DNA from: Candidatus Paracaedibacter acanthamoebae
GTDB taxonomy: Bacteria; Pseudomonadota; Alphaproteobacteria; Paracaedibacterales; Paracaedibacteraceae
Reading direction: 5' to 3'
Assembly: GCF_000742835.1 (NCBI RefSeq)
Contig: NZ_CP008941.1
Span: 1,631,001 to 1,695,000, forward strand
Length of the DNA: 64,000 bases
Both the position numbers and the translations under genes were made by a program. A model generated the notes under the pieces. That model saw only the letters and a list, made by a program, of their open reading frames with translations, made no database searches and had not been told where the DNA came from. Shown here piece by piece: positions 17,206 to 25,861 of this stretch (positions are counted from its first letter, which is position 1; every line of letters starts with the position of its first letter).

Positions 17206-17568
17206 TTCTTCTTAGACGTGGGCAGCATACGCTTGGCATGCTGCGTAATAAAATGCACAGCAAAAAGGGGAAATCATATAGTCCCGTCGCCTCTGGCCAT
17301 AATTGACGACACAACGTAACGATGGCTGAAACGGCATTCGCAATCAAGCCCTTAGGTGCATTACCTTCTCAACCATTCGTACACAACGAGGGAGGCGCCT
17401 GCTGCTGAGTTTTTTATTTTATATGGGTTATATATATAGCTTTATTTCTTTTATACGGATTACCCTCCACCTTACACATTGAAATTTTAGCTCTCCCTTT
17501 TTATAATTAAGTGACATAAATAGCCCTGTTTTAAAATAAAACTCTTATTGACCATTGGGTTACACCAT
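17206..17568. other. Non-coding gap, possibly a structured RNA
   Basis: No convincing reading frame. The part 17215-17410 is GC-richer than the AT-rich sequence after it, contains a 7-bp hairpin (gcagcat/atgctgc near 17222-17245), has gcagca at its left end able to pair with tgctgc at its right end, and ends in a run of six T at 17410. This would fit a small RNA of about 195 nt, but I could not match it to 6S, SRP, RNase P or tmRNA. The remainder to 17568 is AT-rich leader sequence. Confidence 0.25.
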
Positions 17569-18072
17569 ATGAAACTTGACCATAACTTTTTTAATCGTAA
17601 TTGTGCTGTTGTTGCCCATGATTTAATCGGCAAGAAATTAGTTTTTGGCGAGCATGCTGGAATTATAACAGAAACCGAGGCCTATCGAGGTGCCGATGAT
17701 CCTGCCTCTCATGCCCACCGGGGAATAACCCCGCGCTCTGCTATTATGTTTGGCCCACCCGGCAAAAGTTATGTTTATTTTATTTATGGCATGTATTACT
17801 GCTTGAATATTGTAACAGAACCGGAAGGGGAAGCCAGTGCGGTTTTGATCCGCGGGCTTAAATTACTTACGCCACCGTTGACCCACCTCAACGGCCCTGG
17901 AAAACTGTGCCGTCATCTTGGTATTACCACGCGTCATAACGGGATAGACCTTCTTTCTGACCCAACATTCTATGTATCGGAAGGAATACAGGATGTGGAT
18001 GTCAACATTACGCCGCGCATTGGAATCAAAAAAGCCACGGAAAAACCGTGGCGCTTCGTGTTGACTCTATAA
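17569..18072 (+). CDS. DNA-3-methyladenine glycosylase (AAG/MPG type)
   Basis: Removes alkylated purines from DNA as the first step of base-excision repair. Family blocks are present: LIGKKLVF, the catalytic Glu in ITETEAYRGADDPASHA, GPPGKSYVYFIYGMYYCLN, AVLIRG, NGPGKLCRHLGI and IGIKKATEKPWRF. From ATG 17569 the protein is 167 aa, slightly short for the family (about 180-200). A TTG at 17548 would extend it by seven residues. Neither start has a clear ribosome site. Confidence 0.92.
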   Translation: MKLDHNFFNRNCAVVAHDLIGKKLVFGEHAGIITETEAYRGADDPASHAHRGITPRSAIMFGPPGKSYVYFIYGMYYCLNIVTEPEGEASAVLIRGLKLLTPPLTHLNGPGKLCRHLGITTRHNGIDLLSDPTFYVSEGIQDVDVNITPRIGIKKATEKPWRFVLTL

Positions 18073-18148
18073 ACGGCAACCTATTTTATAGCCCTGTCGA
18101 AAAAGTTTTTTAACCGATGATTGGCCTACTTTTTTAACTCCAGAGGAA

Positions 18149-18466
18149 TTATCCTCCTAATTCATCATCTTTAATGATAATTTCATCTTTCCGAACAAAG
18201 TTGAGTTTTTCTTTGGCCTGCTCTTCCAACATATCCGTATCTAAGCTATCAGGACGCATGAGGTGCACGCGTTGTTCCAACGCTTGCTGCTCTGTCGTTA
18301 CAGCGTGGAGTTTTTGTTCAGCTATGGTAACTTGTTGCTTCAGCCGCCCCCAAGCCAACAACCCTCTCTCTCCCTGGATAAGATGATAGACAAAATAGAT
18401 CAGCAAGCTAACGGCAATAACCGGCCCCATCACATATTGAAAGCGCGCGACTAAATCATTTTTCAC
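18149..18466 (-). CDS. ftsB: FtsB/DivIC-like cell-division protein
   Basis: Small bitopic division protein of the FtsQ-FtsB-FtsL complex that activates septal peptidoglycan synthesis. One membrane span (about residues 10-32, VMGPVIAVSLLIYFVYHLI) is followed by a coiled coil (LKQQVTIAEQKLHAVTTEQQ) and the typical end of the domain, RPDSLDTDMLEEQAKEKLNF. GTG 18466 is chosen because GGAGG lies 6 nt upstream; this gives 105 aa, the usual length. A longer frame from 18520 lacks a ribosome site. Confidence 0.85.
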   Translation of the reverse strand: MKNDLVARFQYVMGPVIAVSLLIYFVYHLIQGERGLLAWGRLKQQVTIAEQKLHAVTTEQQALEQRVHLMRPDSLDTDMLEEQAKEKLNFVRKDEIIIKDDELGG

Positions 18467-18628
18467 AGTGAACCTCCAAAATACATCACCCCCATCATAT
18501 CTTGCTCTGAATAAAGTCACAATACGCTTGACAGTTTTGTCAAAAATTTCATTTGATTATCACCTTAAAGCAGGCTTGAGAAGCCTCTCAAAAAAAGCTA
18601 TTATGTCTGCAAACAGAGAGTGGGTTTC

Positions 18629-19645
18629 GTGAAAAATCATTTAATAATAATCGGTCTATCTGCGCTTTTAGCTGGCTGTAGTTGTACACCGCCGACTAAG
18701 GCGGCCAAAGAAATTTGTACCGGCACTAAAAAACCCTATAAAATTCAAGGAAAAGCTTATCACCCTCAAGACCATTATGACTATGATGAAGATGGTGTGG
18801 CCTCCTGGTATGGGCCCGGTTTCCATCAGCGTCCCACATCCTGCGGGTCAATTTATGACATGCATTCTTACACTGCTGCCCATAAAACATTACCCATCCC
18901 CTCTGTAGTAGAGGTCACCAATCTTGAAAACGGTAAAAACTTAAAGTTAGTCATTAATGATCGCGGCCCCTTTGTGGATGATCGCATTATTGATCTTTCT
19001 AAAAAAGCAGCTCAAGAATTGGGAACCCATAATAAAGGACTTGTTCGCGTCAGAGTTAGAGCTATTCCCGAAGAAAGTAAGGATTTAGCCGCCTACCTTA
19101 AACGCTATGGACGATATGGCATTGACCCCGCGGGCCGCAAATGGGATGAAATTTATTTCCAAGAAATTGCGGGCAAATCGCCTACTGAAGAAGTCATGGC
19201 CGAAGATCCAGCAATTGTTAAAGCCGTCATGCGCAGTAATAGCCACCATCCCCCTGTTTTGCAAAACACGGTCATGCACAGCAATCAGCATCAGTTCAGA
19301 CCACAAAACTTAACATTCACGCGCGAGGAAGAAGTCATTTTTGAAGAATTGCTGGATACGCCGCCCTCACCTCCCGTTAAAAAATCCGCTTCTAAACCGC
19401 AGACGAAAAGCAATGCATCCGGTAGACACTTTATTCAAGTGGGAAGCTTTGTCCAAAAAGCCAATGCAGATCGCCTAAAACAGCGCCTTGCAAGACACGG
19501 TAAAGCCGCAATCGTACGTGATAAACAAAGTGGTAATATGTACTCAATTAAATTAGGCCCTTATTCCACGCGTCAATTAGCACAACAAAAACTAAATCTC
19601 GTCGAGACCGAAGGGCATCATGGTGCCCGCCTCATCAGAAATTAA
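18629..19645 (+). CDS. rlpA: Septal-ring lytic transglycosylase RlpA-like lipoprotein
   Basis: Outer-membrane lipoprotein that cleaves naked glycan strands during daughter-cell separation. The lipobox LLAGC places the lipid on Cys17. A double-psi beta-barrel occupies about residues 50-140 with GVASWYGPGFHQRPTSCG, MHSYTAAHKTLPIP and the catalytic Asp in VINDRGPFVDDRIIDLS. After a linker, a SPOR domain (about 262-338, HFIQVGSFVQKANADRL) binds denuded peptidoglycan at the septum. GTG 18629 has a GAGAG site; GTG 18620 would add three residues. First gene of an rlpA-dac-tmk operon, 17 nt before the next start. Confidence 0.92.
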   Translation: MKNHLIIIGLSALLAGCSCTPPTKAAKEICTGTKKPYKIQGKAYHPQDHYDYDEDGVASWYGPGFHQRPTSCGSIYDMHSYTAAHKTLPIPSVVEVTNLENGKNLKLVINDRGPFVDDRIIDLSKKAAQELGTHNKGLVRVRVRAIPEESKDLAAYLKRYGRYGIDPAGRKWDEIYFQEIAGKSPTEEVMAEDPAIVKAVMRSNSHHPPVLQNTVMHSNQHQFRPQNLTFTREEEVIFEELLDTPPSPPVKKSASKPQTKSNASGRHFIQVGSFVQKANADRLKQRLARHGKAAIVRDKQSGNMYSIKLGPYSTRQLAQQKLNLVETEGHHGARLIRN

Positions 19646-19662
19646 TACACAGGAGAATACAT

Positions 19663-20916
19663 GTGAAGAATACGGCAGCCTTGAGTTTACTTATCTCATC
19701 TTTAATTTTGAATGCCGAAGCTAAACCAAAAAAGGCAAAAAAGCAACCAGCTGCCCAGCCTATAGAGCAAATTCAACCGGCGCCGCCGCCTCTTGATATT
19801 CCCGGTGTCTCACCGGTTATCGCCGCCTCGCTGCGCATTGATACACTCGCTGAACAAGCCATCGTTCTCGATTATTACTCTGGGAAAATACTTTTTGAGA
19901 AAAACGCGGATACAGCCATGTACCCGTCCTCCATGACCAAGATAATGACAGCCTATATGGCTTTTGAAAAACTGCAAAAAGGTATTGCTCATCCTGACAG
20001 CCCTATCACTGTTAGTGAAAAGGCCTGGCGGACGGGTGGTTCCAGAATGTTCTTAAATATCAATACCCAAGCAACTGTCAATGAACTCCTCCATGGAATT
20101 ATCATCCAATCAGGCAATGACGCATCGGTTGCTTTGGCCGAAGGTTTGTCGGGATCAGAAGAGGTATTTGCCGCGGAAATGACCCAAAAGGCTCATGAAT
20201 TTGGATGTATTAATACAACCTTTAAAAATGCGAGTGGCTTGCCTGATCCTGAGCATAAAACAACAGCCCGTGATTTAGCTAAGATTGCCTATCGTGTCAT
20301 TCAAGATTATCCGCAACACTATAGTCTCTTTGCCAAAACGTCCTATACTTATAGCGGCATTACTCAACCCAACCGTCACCCTTTACTCGACAAAAATATT
20401 GGCTGCGATGGCCTCAAGACGGGGATGACTGATTTAGGAGGCTATGGGGTGGTGGCATCGATCCAAGAAGGTGACCCACAAAACAATCACAAACGCTTTA
20501 TTATTATTGTTAATGGTTTAAAGACAAATAAGGCTCGTTCTATTGAGGCTCTAAAACTATCCAATTGGGCTCTAAAAGCTTTTACCACGCTGACTCTAGC
20601 CAAAAAAGGACTTGTCATTCAGAATGCGCCCGTTTATTCAGGCGCTGAAAACATTGTTCCTGTTGCCCCCGCAGCGGATGCCTTTGTCACCGTTCCAACC
20701 GTGGTAAAAGATCAAGTTAAATATGAAATTAAATTCGATGGGTCTATTACAGCTCCTATCGCTGCAGGACAAACTCTTGGTAAGCTGATCGTAAGTGCCC
20801 CGATGTATGCTCAACCAGTAGCCTTTGATCTGGTTGCGACCAAAGATGTTGAAAAAGCTGGAATTTTTAAGAAAATCTGGCGTTCAATCACTCATATCTT
20901 TGGAGGCAAAGCATGA
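19663..20916 (+). CDS. dacC: D-alanyl-D-alanine carboxypeptidase, PBP5/6 type (S11)
   Basis: Trims the terminal D-Ala from peptidoglycan pentapeptides in the periplasm. Signal peptide in residues 1-20 (MKNTAALSLLISSLILNAEA), then a Lys/Pro-rich stretch. Active-site motifs: SxxK = Ser90-Met-Thr-Lys93 (YPSSMTKIM), SGN at 150-152, and KTG at 252-254 (GLKTGMTDLGG). The C-terminal beta domain and the end WRSITHIFGGKA fit membrane association by an amphipathic helix. GTG start with AGGAG 7 nt upstream. Its stop overlaps the tmk start by 4 nt. Confidence 0.95.
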   Translation: MKNTAALSLLISSLILNAEAKPKKAKKQPAAQPIEQIQPAPPPLDIPGVSPVIAASLRIDTLAEQAIVLDYYSGKILFEKNADTAMYPSSMTKIMTAYMAFEKLQKGIAHPDSPITVSEKAWRTGGSRMFLNINTQATVNELLHGIIIQSGNDASVALAEGLSGSEEVFAAEMTQKAHEFGCINTTFKNASGLPDPEHKTTARDLAKIAYRVIQDYPQHYSLFAKTSYTYSGITQPNRHPLLDKNIGCDGLKTGMTDLGGYGVVASIQEGDPQNNHKRFIIIVNGLKTNKARSIEALKLSNWALKAFTTLTLAKKGLVIQNAPVYSGAENIVPVAPAADAFVTVPTVVKDQVKYEIKFDGSITAPIAAGQTLGKLIVSAPMYAQPVAFDLVATKDVEKAGIFKKIWRSITHIFGGKA

Positions 20917-21536
20917 GCCGCGGCTATTTTATAACTTTTGAGGGAGGCGAAGGCACGGGCAAATCCACTCAATGCCAACTCTTAGCCGAGTCCTTAAGAC
21001 TTAAGGGTAAAGAAGTTGTTGTAACTCGAGAACCGGGTGGCACAGATGGCGCAGAGCTAATTCGCGCTCTTCTGGTTTCAGGTGATATCAATCGTTGGTC
21101 TGGCGTAACAGAGGCTTTATTGCTCAATGCGGCCCGGGTCGATCATTGGGATAAAGTCATTTCTCCGGCGCTTAACCGCGGCGCCTGGGTTATTTGTGAT
21201 CGTTTTGCCGACTCGACGATTGCCTATCAGGGATATGGACGAGGCTTAAACATTAACTTTCTTTGGGAGCTGCATAACTCAGTCCTTCCCGGAATTCATC
21301 CTGACTTAACGCTGGTCTTTGACTTAGACCCAGAAATTGGGATTACCCGTGCCTTGGCGCGTCGCACCAGTGAAGTCAGATTTGAAAAGATGGATCTAGA
21401 TTTTCATAGAAGGATGCGCAACGGCTACCTAGAAATCGCCAAGAACAATCCCCAGCGATGTCGGATTATTGATGCCCGCCAAGGTATTGAAGAAATTCAT
21501 TCAGATATAAAACGCTTACTTGAAGTCACCCCATAA
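20913..21536 (+). CDS. tmk: Thymidylate kinase
   Basis: Phosphorylates dTMP to dTDP. P-loop FEGGEGTGKSTQC near residues 7-20, the DR(E)-type motif TREPGGTDGAELIR, base-binding DRFADSTIAYQGYGRG, and the LID segment RRTSEVRFEKMD. 207 aa, typical. Coupled to the carboxypeptidase gene by an ATGA overlap. In many alphaproteobacteria the DNA polymerase III delta' gene (holB) follows tmk; here unrelated exported proteins follow. Confidence 0.97.
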   Translation: MSRGYFITFEGGEGTGKSTQCQLLAESLRLKGKEVVVTREPGGTDGAELIRALLVSGDINRWSGVTEALLLNAARVDHWDKVISPALNRGAWVICDRFADSTIAYQGYGRGLNINFLWELHNSVLPGIHPDLTLVFDLDPEIGITRALARRTSEVRFEKMDLDFHRRMRNGYLEIAKNNPQRCRIIDARQGIEEIHSDIKRLLEVTP

Positions 21537-21653
21537 GATACTTTCCTTCGGCGGTAATAAGAAAAAGGACAAAAAATATTCTTATATAAAAATTGGAATA
21601 ATGGCGCTCTGTAATTATTTTAAACATCAATTTTATAAAATAATAATGTTGCT

Positions 21654-22136
21654 ATGACTAAAAATTTATTTCTTGCAATCTGCACCTTAATTCAAGCAAA
21701 TGCTCAAGAAGATTTATCCTTCTTAAAAGAAAATAATTTTAGTTCGCGCCCAGTTAAATTAATGATACGTATTGAAAATACTGATTTTATTCCCAGCCTT
21801 AAGCCCCCCGCCATGGATATTACCATCCTTGAGGCCAGCACGTCTTTATTCTTAGAAAAAAGCAATCTTAAACTTGGCTACCAAAAGCTAGAAATGAATC
21901 TACATTCATTAGAATTAACCTTTATCCTTCCGATGAATGACCTTCGTCTTCCGTGTGTACTTAATAACATTCCCGTGCGCAGCGAAGTAAAACTAGAAGA
22001 TGGGGTGTTTCCTTCCCAGTATTTACTTACCCTCACACCGACTGCGGAAAGATATAAATTGACATTTAATTCTACAGTTACTCAAAATTTTTGGGCGGTC
22101 ACAAAAAAGCATAATAGATTAAGAGATAACTTCTAA
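21654..22136 (+). CDS. Unknown small exported protein, 160 aa
   Basis: No family recognised. A short signal peptide (MTKNLFLAICTLIQANA, cleavage before QED) leads to a beta-rich looking sequence with alternating hydrophobic residues and only two cysteines after the signal region or none beyond position 110 region (LPCVLNN). No membrane helix. Weak ribosome site. It precedes the phosphatase-like gene by about 110 bp on the same strand, so the two may be expressed together. Confidence 0.6.
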   Translation: MTKNLFLAICTLIQANAQEDLSFLKENNFSSRPVKLMIRIENTDFIPSLKPPAMDITILEASTSLFLEKSNLKLGYQKLEMNLHSLELTFILPMNDLRLPCVLNNIPVRSEVKLEDGVFPSQYLLTLTPTAERYKLTFNSTVTQNFWAVTKKHNRLRDNF

Positions 22137-22247
22137 AAATTCACTCTACACTTCAATGTTTTAATTATGAGACAGTAATTACCGTTGATTTTTTTATGTT
22201 GAATATATTTGAATTTCTAGCCTAAATAAAATGAAAAGGAATATTAA

Positions 22248-23432
22248 ATGGAAAAATCTAACATTATAATACCTCTTTTTTTAATCCTGCAAAATTTTAC
22301 TAGCCCTGTCCTTTCAATGGACAAAGAGTGCGGCGTTGCCTCTTCAGCATCTTCAAAAAAACCCTTACATCTTAAATGCGATCAGTCTATAGGCCCACAA
22401 AATTTTGAAAAAATGATTAATGAACACCCCGATCATCCTTTAATTAAAGTAAGTACTGAATTCCTCTCAAAAAAAGAGAGCAATGAGGGGGCTCATGTCC
22501 ATACAGATACGCAACATAATAAAAATATAACTTCTTTAGGATTATCACCTCACATTGGATCTCGTGTAAATAACGTTATCCCCTCTACAGAATTTGAGGG
22601 CCTTCAGAAAAATCTTCCTTGTACTTTCCCTATGAATGGACGAATGATTAATTTTTTAAATCTATACCAATTAAAAACTGGGGATAGGAAAGGGCAATAT
22701 TTAGGGGCTAATATATTTAATTTTTCTGATGTATTATCCACAAAAAATAATCAGCAATATATTGCGACAGAAGCCCCTTATGATAAGTTTGACTATTATA
22801 GAATGGTTATTGACTGCAATGCTGCCATTTTAGTTAGCTTAACCACTGATAAGGATGATAGTGAAGCTGGCGCTTTTCCAAAACTTAGAAATGGCCTGAG
22901 TGTGGTATTGCATCATCTTAAGAAGGATGAAATTATCGATGTAGATGGTTATGAAGTTAAAGTAACAGAAGAAAGAGTCAAACATCTAGGATCTCAAACT
23001 GATATTTTAATTAAAACTCTTGTCATTTCGAAAGGTGAAGAAAAGAGAGAACTGCATCATATTATTTACAAGAATTGGTTAGATGGTAGTCTCGGAAGTT
23101 CTGCAGAAGCCCTTGCCTCCTTACTTCTGACGATTCACCATTCAGAAAAGATATTAGGCTCAAAAGATACTAATCCATTAGTTGTTAACTGTGGCTATGG
23201 CTATGGTAGAACAGGTATTTTGATTCTCATGCACCAACTCTCAAAAATGCTACCCACTGATGTCAATCTATACGATCTATCTAAAATAACAGTGGACATC
23301 AATCCTTTGCTTACCGTAATAGAATCCAATATAGCCCAAGGTTCGCCTATTGGTATTTATAACACTGAACAAGAGATTGCTAAACTAAAGCTACTGATGG
23401 AGAGTATAATAGCTATATTAGTACGTCAATGA
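22248..23432 (+). CDS. Exported eukaryotic-type protein tyrosine phosphatase-like protein
   Basis: 394 aa with signal peptide (about 1-23, hydrophobic IIIPLFLILQNF). Residues 140-335 have the order of blocks of a classical PTP domain: GQYLGANIFNF (the substrate-loop/YINAN region), NQQYIATEAPYDKFDYYRM (the YIATQGP...FWRM region), a WPD-like loop NWLDGSLGSS with Asp279 as possible general acid, and the P-loop NCGYGYGRTG with Cys315 and Arg321 spaced CX5R. The His normally before the Cys is Asn, so activity may be altered. AAGGAA ribosome site. Such enzymes in intracellular bacteria act on host phosphoproteins; delivery to the host is inferred. Confidence 0.8.
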   Translation: MEKSNIIIPLFLILQNFTSPVLSMDKECGVASSASSKKPLHLKCDQSIGPQNFEKMINEHPDHPLIKVSTEFLSKKESNEGAHVHTDTQHNKNITSLGLSPHIGSRVNNVIPSTEFEGLQKNLPCTFPMNGRMINFLNLYQLKTGDRKGQYLGANIFNFSDVLSTKNNQQYIATEAPYDKFDYYRMVIDCNAAILVSLTTDKDDSEAGAFPKLRNGLSVVLHHLKKDEIIDVDGYEVKVTEERVKHLGSQTDILIKTLVISKGEEKRELHHIIYKNWLDGSLGSSAEALASLLLTIHHSEKILGSKDTNPLVVNCGYGYGRTGILILMHQLSKMLPTDVNLYDLSKITVDINPLLTVIESNIAQGSPIGIYNTEQEIAKLKLLMESIIAILVRQ

Positions 23433-23519
23433 CAAAGGGTAATAAGAAGGCAACTAACTATAGCTATCCCTTTAGAAGAACTGCCTTTGCAGGCAGGATG
23501 CAAACTATTTTTGATAAAA

Positions 23520-24272
23520 TCAGGTTCGTTTGGATTGAAAAAAGGCCTCAGCCATAGTTTTAAAAGCAGGTGAAGCCAGACGCGCTCCAAATGCTTTGAA
23601 CTCTTCCGCCATACGTCCGTCCACCTCTATTGACTGTAATTTTAATAAGCGCTTGGTTTCAAAAAGGGCTGATGGATCCTTGCCCAACAACTGTTTAAGG
23701 ATGCCAAGACTACAAGCCTCTAACTCTGTCGGATCCACCACACGGTTGACAAGTCCGAGATAGAGAGCTGTCTCTGCTGTGAATGACTCTCCTAATAATA
23801 AAAGTTCAGCAGCACGAAGATAACCAATCCGAGCCGGCAAAAGGAGTGAACTCGCCGCCTCAGGCACAAGAGCAAGGTTAATAAACGGCAGTTGAAAACG
23901 CGCATCCGTTGTCGCCACGACAAAATCGCCATGCAATAACATCGTTGTCCCAATTCCCACAGCCACCCCCTGAACAACCGCAATTAGTATTTTGGGAAAT
24001 GACGCTAAAGCTTTTAAAAACCTTGGTGCAGATGCATTCATCGATATCTCTTCCATCGACAAAAAATCTGCGAGATCATTTCCGGCTGTAAAACAATCGC
24101 CAGTACCCTCAAGTTTAACAGCAATGATGTGACTATCGTTCGTAGCAAGAGTAAGCGCCCCGACCAGAGCATCATACATCTCATTGGTAATTGCATTCTT
24201 TTTATCCGGTCGATTGATCCGAATGGTTAGAATGGGACCATCTTTATTGACTAAGATATGTGGCTCTGCCAT
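23520..24272 (-). CDS. Enoyl-CoA hydratase/isomerase
   Basis: Crotonase-fold acyl-CoA enzyme, 250 aa. Oxyanion-hole blocks are GTGDCFTAGNDLADF near residue 60 and VVQGVAVGIGTTMLLHGD near 100. The segment LALVPEAASSLLLPARIG, with a Pro-Glu pair at the catalytic position, is closer to the delta3,delta2-enoyl-CoA isomerase subgroup than to a standard two-glutamate hydratase. Last gene of a four-gene minus-strand set with acyl-CoA dehydrogenase, 3-hydroxyisobutyryl-CoA hydrolase and thioesterase. AGAGGGAG site before the ATG. Exact substrate not determined. Confidence 0.9.
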   Translation of the reverse strand: MAEPHILVNKDGPILTIRINRPDKKNAITNEMYDALVGALTLATNDSHIIAVKLEGTGDCFTAGNDLADFLSMEEISMNASAPRFLKALASFPKILIAVVQGVAVGIGTTMLLHGDFVVATTDARFQLPFINLALVPEAASSLLLPARIGYLRAAELLLLGESFTAETALYLGLVNRVVDPTELEACSLGILKQLLGKDPSALFETKRLLKLQSIEVDGRMAEEFKAFGARLASPAFKTMAEAFFQSKRT

Positions 24273-24319
24273 GACTACTCCCTCTTTAGAAAGGTTAATG
24301 AACTTTTACGAAAACGGTT

Positions 24320-24763
24320 TTACTTTCTCACCGCAACAAAATCAGAGGTTGACTCAAACGCCAGCACTTCCCCTTCATAAATGGTCGCCGCCAGCGTTAA
24401 CCGAGCCCGTCCTTTCCGATTAAACGCCCCTAGGAAAACAGCAATTTCTTCTTCTGTTGGGGTAGGACAAAACACTGTAAAATCCGAAATGACAGGAGCC
24501 GAAAATTTTGACTGGCTGGTATGAACAAAAATATTGGCCGCAAGTTGATGTTGTTTCAAGATAAAATCCACCACAGCCCAGCTGCATAAAGAGGCGACAC
24601 TAAACAAGCTGCCGCCAAAGGCAACACCTTTATCCTTAATGTTGGCAGCGATTGAGGCCTTCAACGTCACCCCTTTTTCGGAAGAATCGACAACATCAAT
24701 ATCCATCGCCGAGGTAACAGGAACTTTTTCAGTCATAAAATCTCGCAGAAATTGAGCGTGCAT
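24320..24763 (-). CDS. Hotdog-fold thioesterase, YiiD C-terminal type
   Basis: A 147-aa hydrolase of acyl thioesters by family. Blocks LKASIAANIKDKGVAFGGSL, SLCSWAVVDFIL and FESTSDFVAVRK match the stand-alone thioesterase domain found at the C-terminus of YiiD. ATG 24763 is preceded by AAGGAG at 6 nt and is preferred over a GTG two codons upstream. It stands 10 nt downstream of the 3-hydroxyisobutyryl-CoA hydrolase gene, so co-transcription is likely. Substrate unknown; it may release CoA from accumulating acyl-CoA intermediates. Confidence 0.82.
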   Translation of the reverse strand: MHAQFLRDFMTEKVPVTSAMDIDVVDSSEKGVTLKASIAANIKDKGVAFGGSLFSVASLCSWAVVDFILKQHQLAANIFVHTSQSKFSAPVISDFTVFCPTPTEEEIAVFLGAFNRKGRARLTLAATIYEGEVLAFESTSDFVAVRK

Positions 24764-24772
24764 CGTCACTCC

Positions 24773-25846
24773 TTATACCAATTTTAGTTCTTTAAGCCCC
24801 AAATCCTTAAAGTAGGATCGAACTGTGTCAAGCTTCACTTTGCTAATATGATTTGGCTGCCATTTGGGTTCATTATCCTTATCAACCAATAAGGCTCGAA
24901 TACCTTCAAAAAAATCATAATGCTCAACAAATCGCTGACTGAGTCGGAACTCTATCGGCAAACATCGTTTTAAAGACATTCCCCGGGTCCGCTTCAACAA
25001 CGTAAAGGCAATAGCCATACTCAAAGGCGATTTCTTTGTAAGATTGCGCACCCATTCATAAGCTTTTGGATGCTTGACTTCATACAGTTTGTCCAAAATT
25101 TCTGGTACTGTTTTACCCGTAAAAATTTCATCAATTAAAGACTGATATTGAGCCAGTTCAGAAGCGGGAGCATCCGTGTTAAATCGCGCCATAGCCTCGT
25201 TCACTTGCTTTGCCGATGACGTCTGGGTCAACGCCTCGCGTAACTGCCCCATCTTTTCGGAAGGAACATAGTGAGTGGCAAGACCACAATACAGAGCGTC
25301 TGCTCCTTTAATCTTCTCCCCCGTAATCGCCATAAACATCCCAAGTCTGCCAGGACATTTATTGAGGAAATAACTCGCCCCCACATCCGGGAAAAAGCCA
25401 ATCGCGGTCTCTGGCATCGCCATGACGGTTCGCTCTGTCACAATACGGTGAGATCCATGCACACTTATCCCTAAACCACCCCCCATACAAATACCATTAA
25501 TGAGGGAAATGTAGGGTTTGGTGTACTTACTGATATAGTAGTTTAGCTCATATTCTTCGCGAAAAATTGCATCTTGATAATCGCGCCGATCTTCTAGCTT
25601 TGCCAAATAGACTGACCGAATATCGCCACCGGCACAAAAAGCTTTATCGCCGCCGCCCTCAATAATAACGCACGCAATCTGATCATCTTGCTCCCATTGC
25701 TTTAACGTTTTCATCATGGCGCGGATCATATCTAAATTCAACGAATTGAGTGCTTTGGGTCGATTGAGCGTTATAATTCCAGCATGACCAATTTTTGAAA
25801 AAAGAACCTCTGCTTCTGGCGTTTCCATTGCGACCGCGGCTACCAT
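24773..25846 (-). CDS. 3-hydroxyisobutyryl-CoA hydrolase
   Basis: Hydrolyses 3-hydroxyisobutyryl-CoA in valine degradation, releasing the free acid. It is a crotonase-fold protein of the ECH_2 class: GDKAFCAGGDIRSVY near residue 66, ISLINGICMGGGLGISVHG near 113, MPETAIGFFPDVGASYFLN near 143, and the C-terminal EFRLSQRF...DFFEGIRALLVDK block. 357 aa, typical and longer than a hydratase. AGGGGAG site before the ATG. The gene directly upstream is the acyl-CoA dehydrogenase (15 nt gap), consistent with one pathway operon. Confidence 0.92.
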   Translation of the reverse strand: MVAAVAMETPEAEVLFSKIGHAGIITLNRPKALNSLNLDMIRAMMKTLKQWEQDDQIACVIIEGGGDKAFCAGGDIRSVYLAKLEDRRDYQDAIFREEYELNYYISKYTKPYISLINGICMGGGLGISVHGSHRIVTERTVMAMPETAIGFFPDVGASYFLNKCPGRLGMFMAITGEKIKGADALYCGLATHYVPSEKMGQLREALTQTSSAKQVNEAMARFNTDAPASELAQYQSLIDEIFTGKTVPEILDKLYEVKHPKAYEWVRNLTKKSPLSMAIAFTLLKRTRGMSLKRCLPIEFRLSQRFVEHYDFFEGIRALLVDKDNEPKWQPNHISKVKLDTVRSYFKDLGLKELKLV

Positions 25847-25861
25847 GTGTTACTCCCCTGT

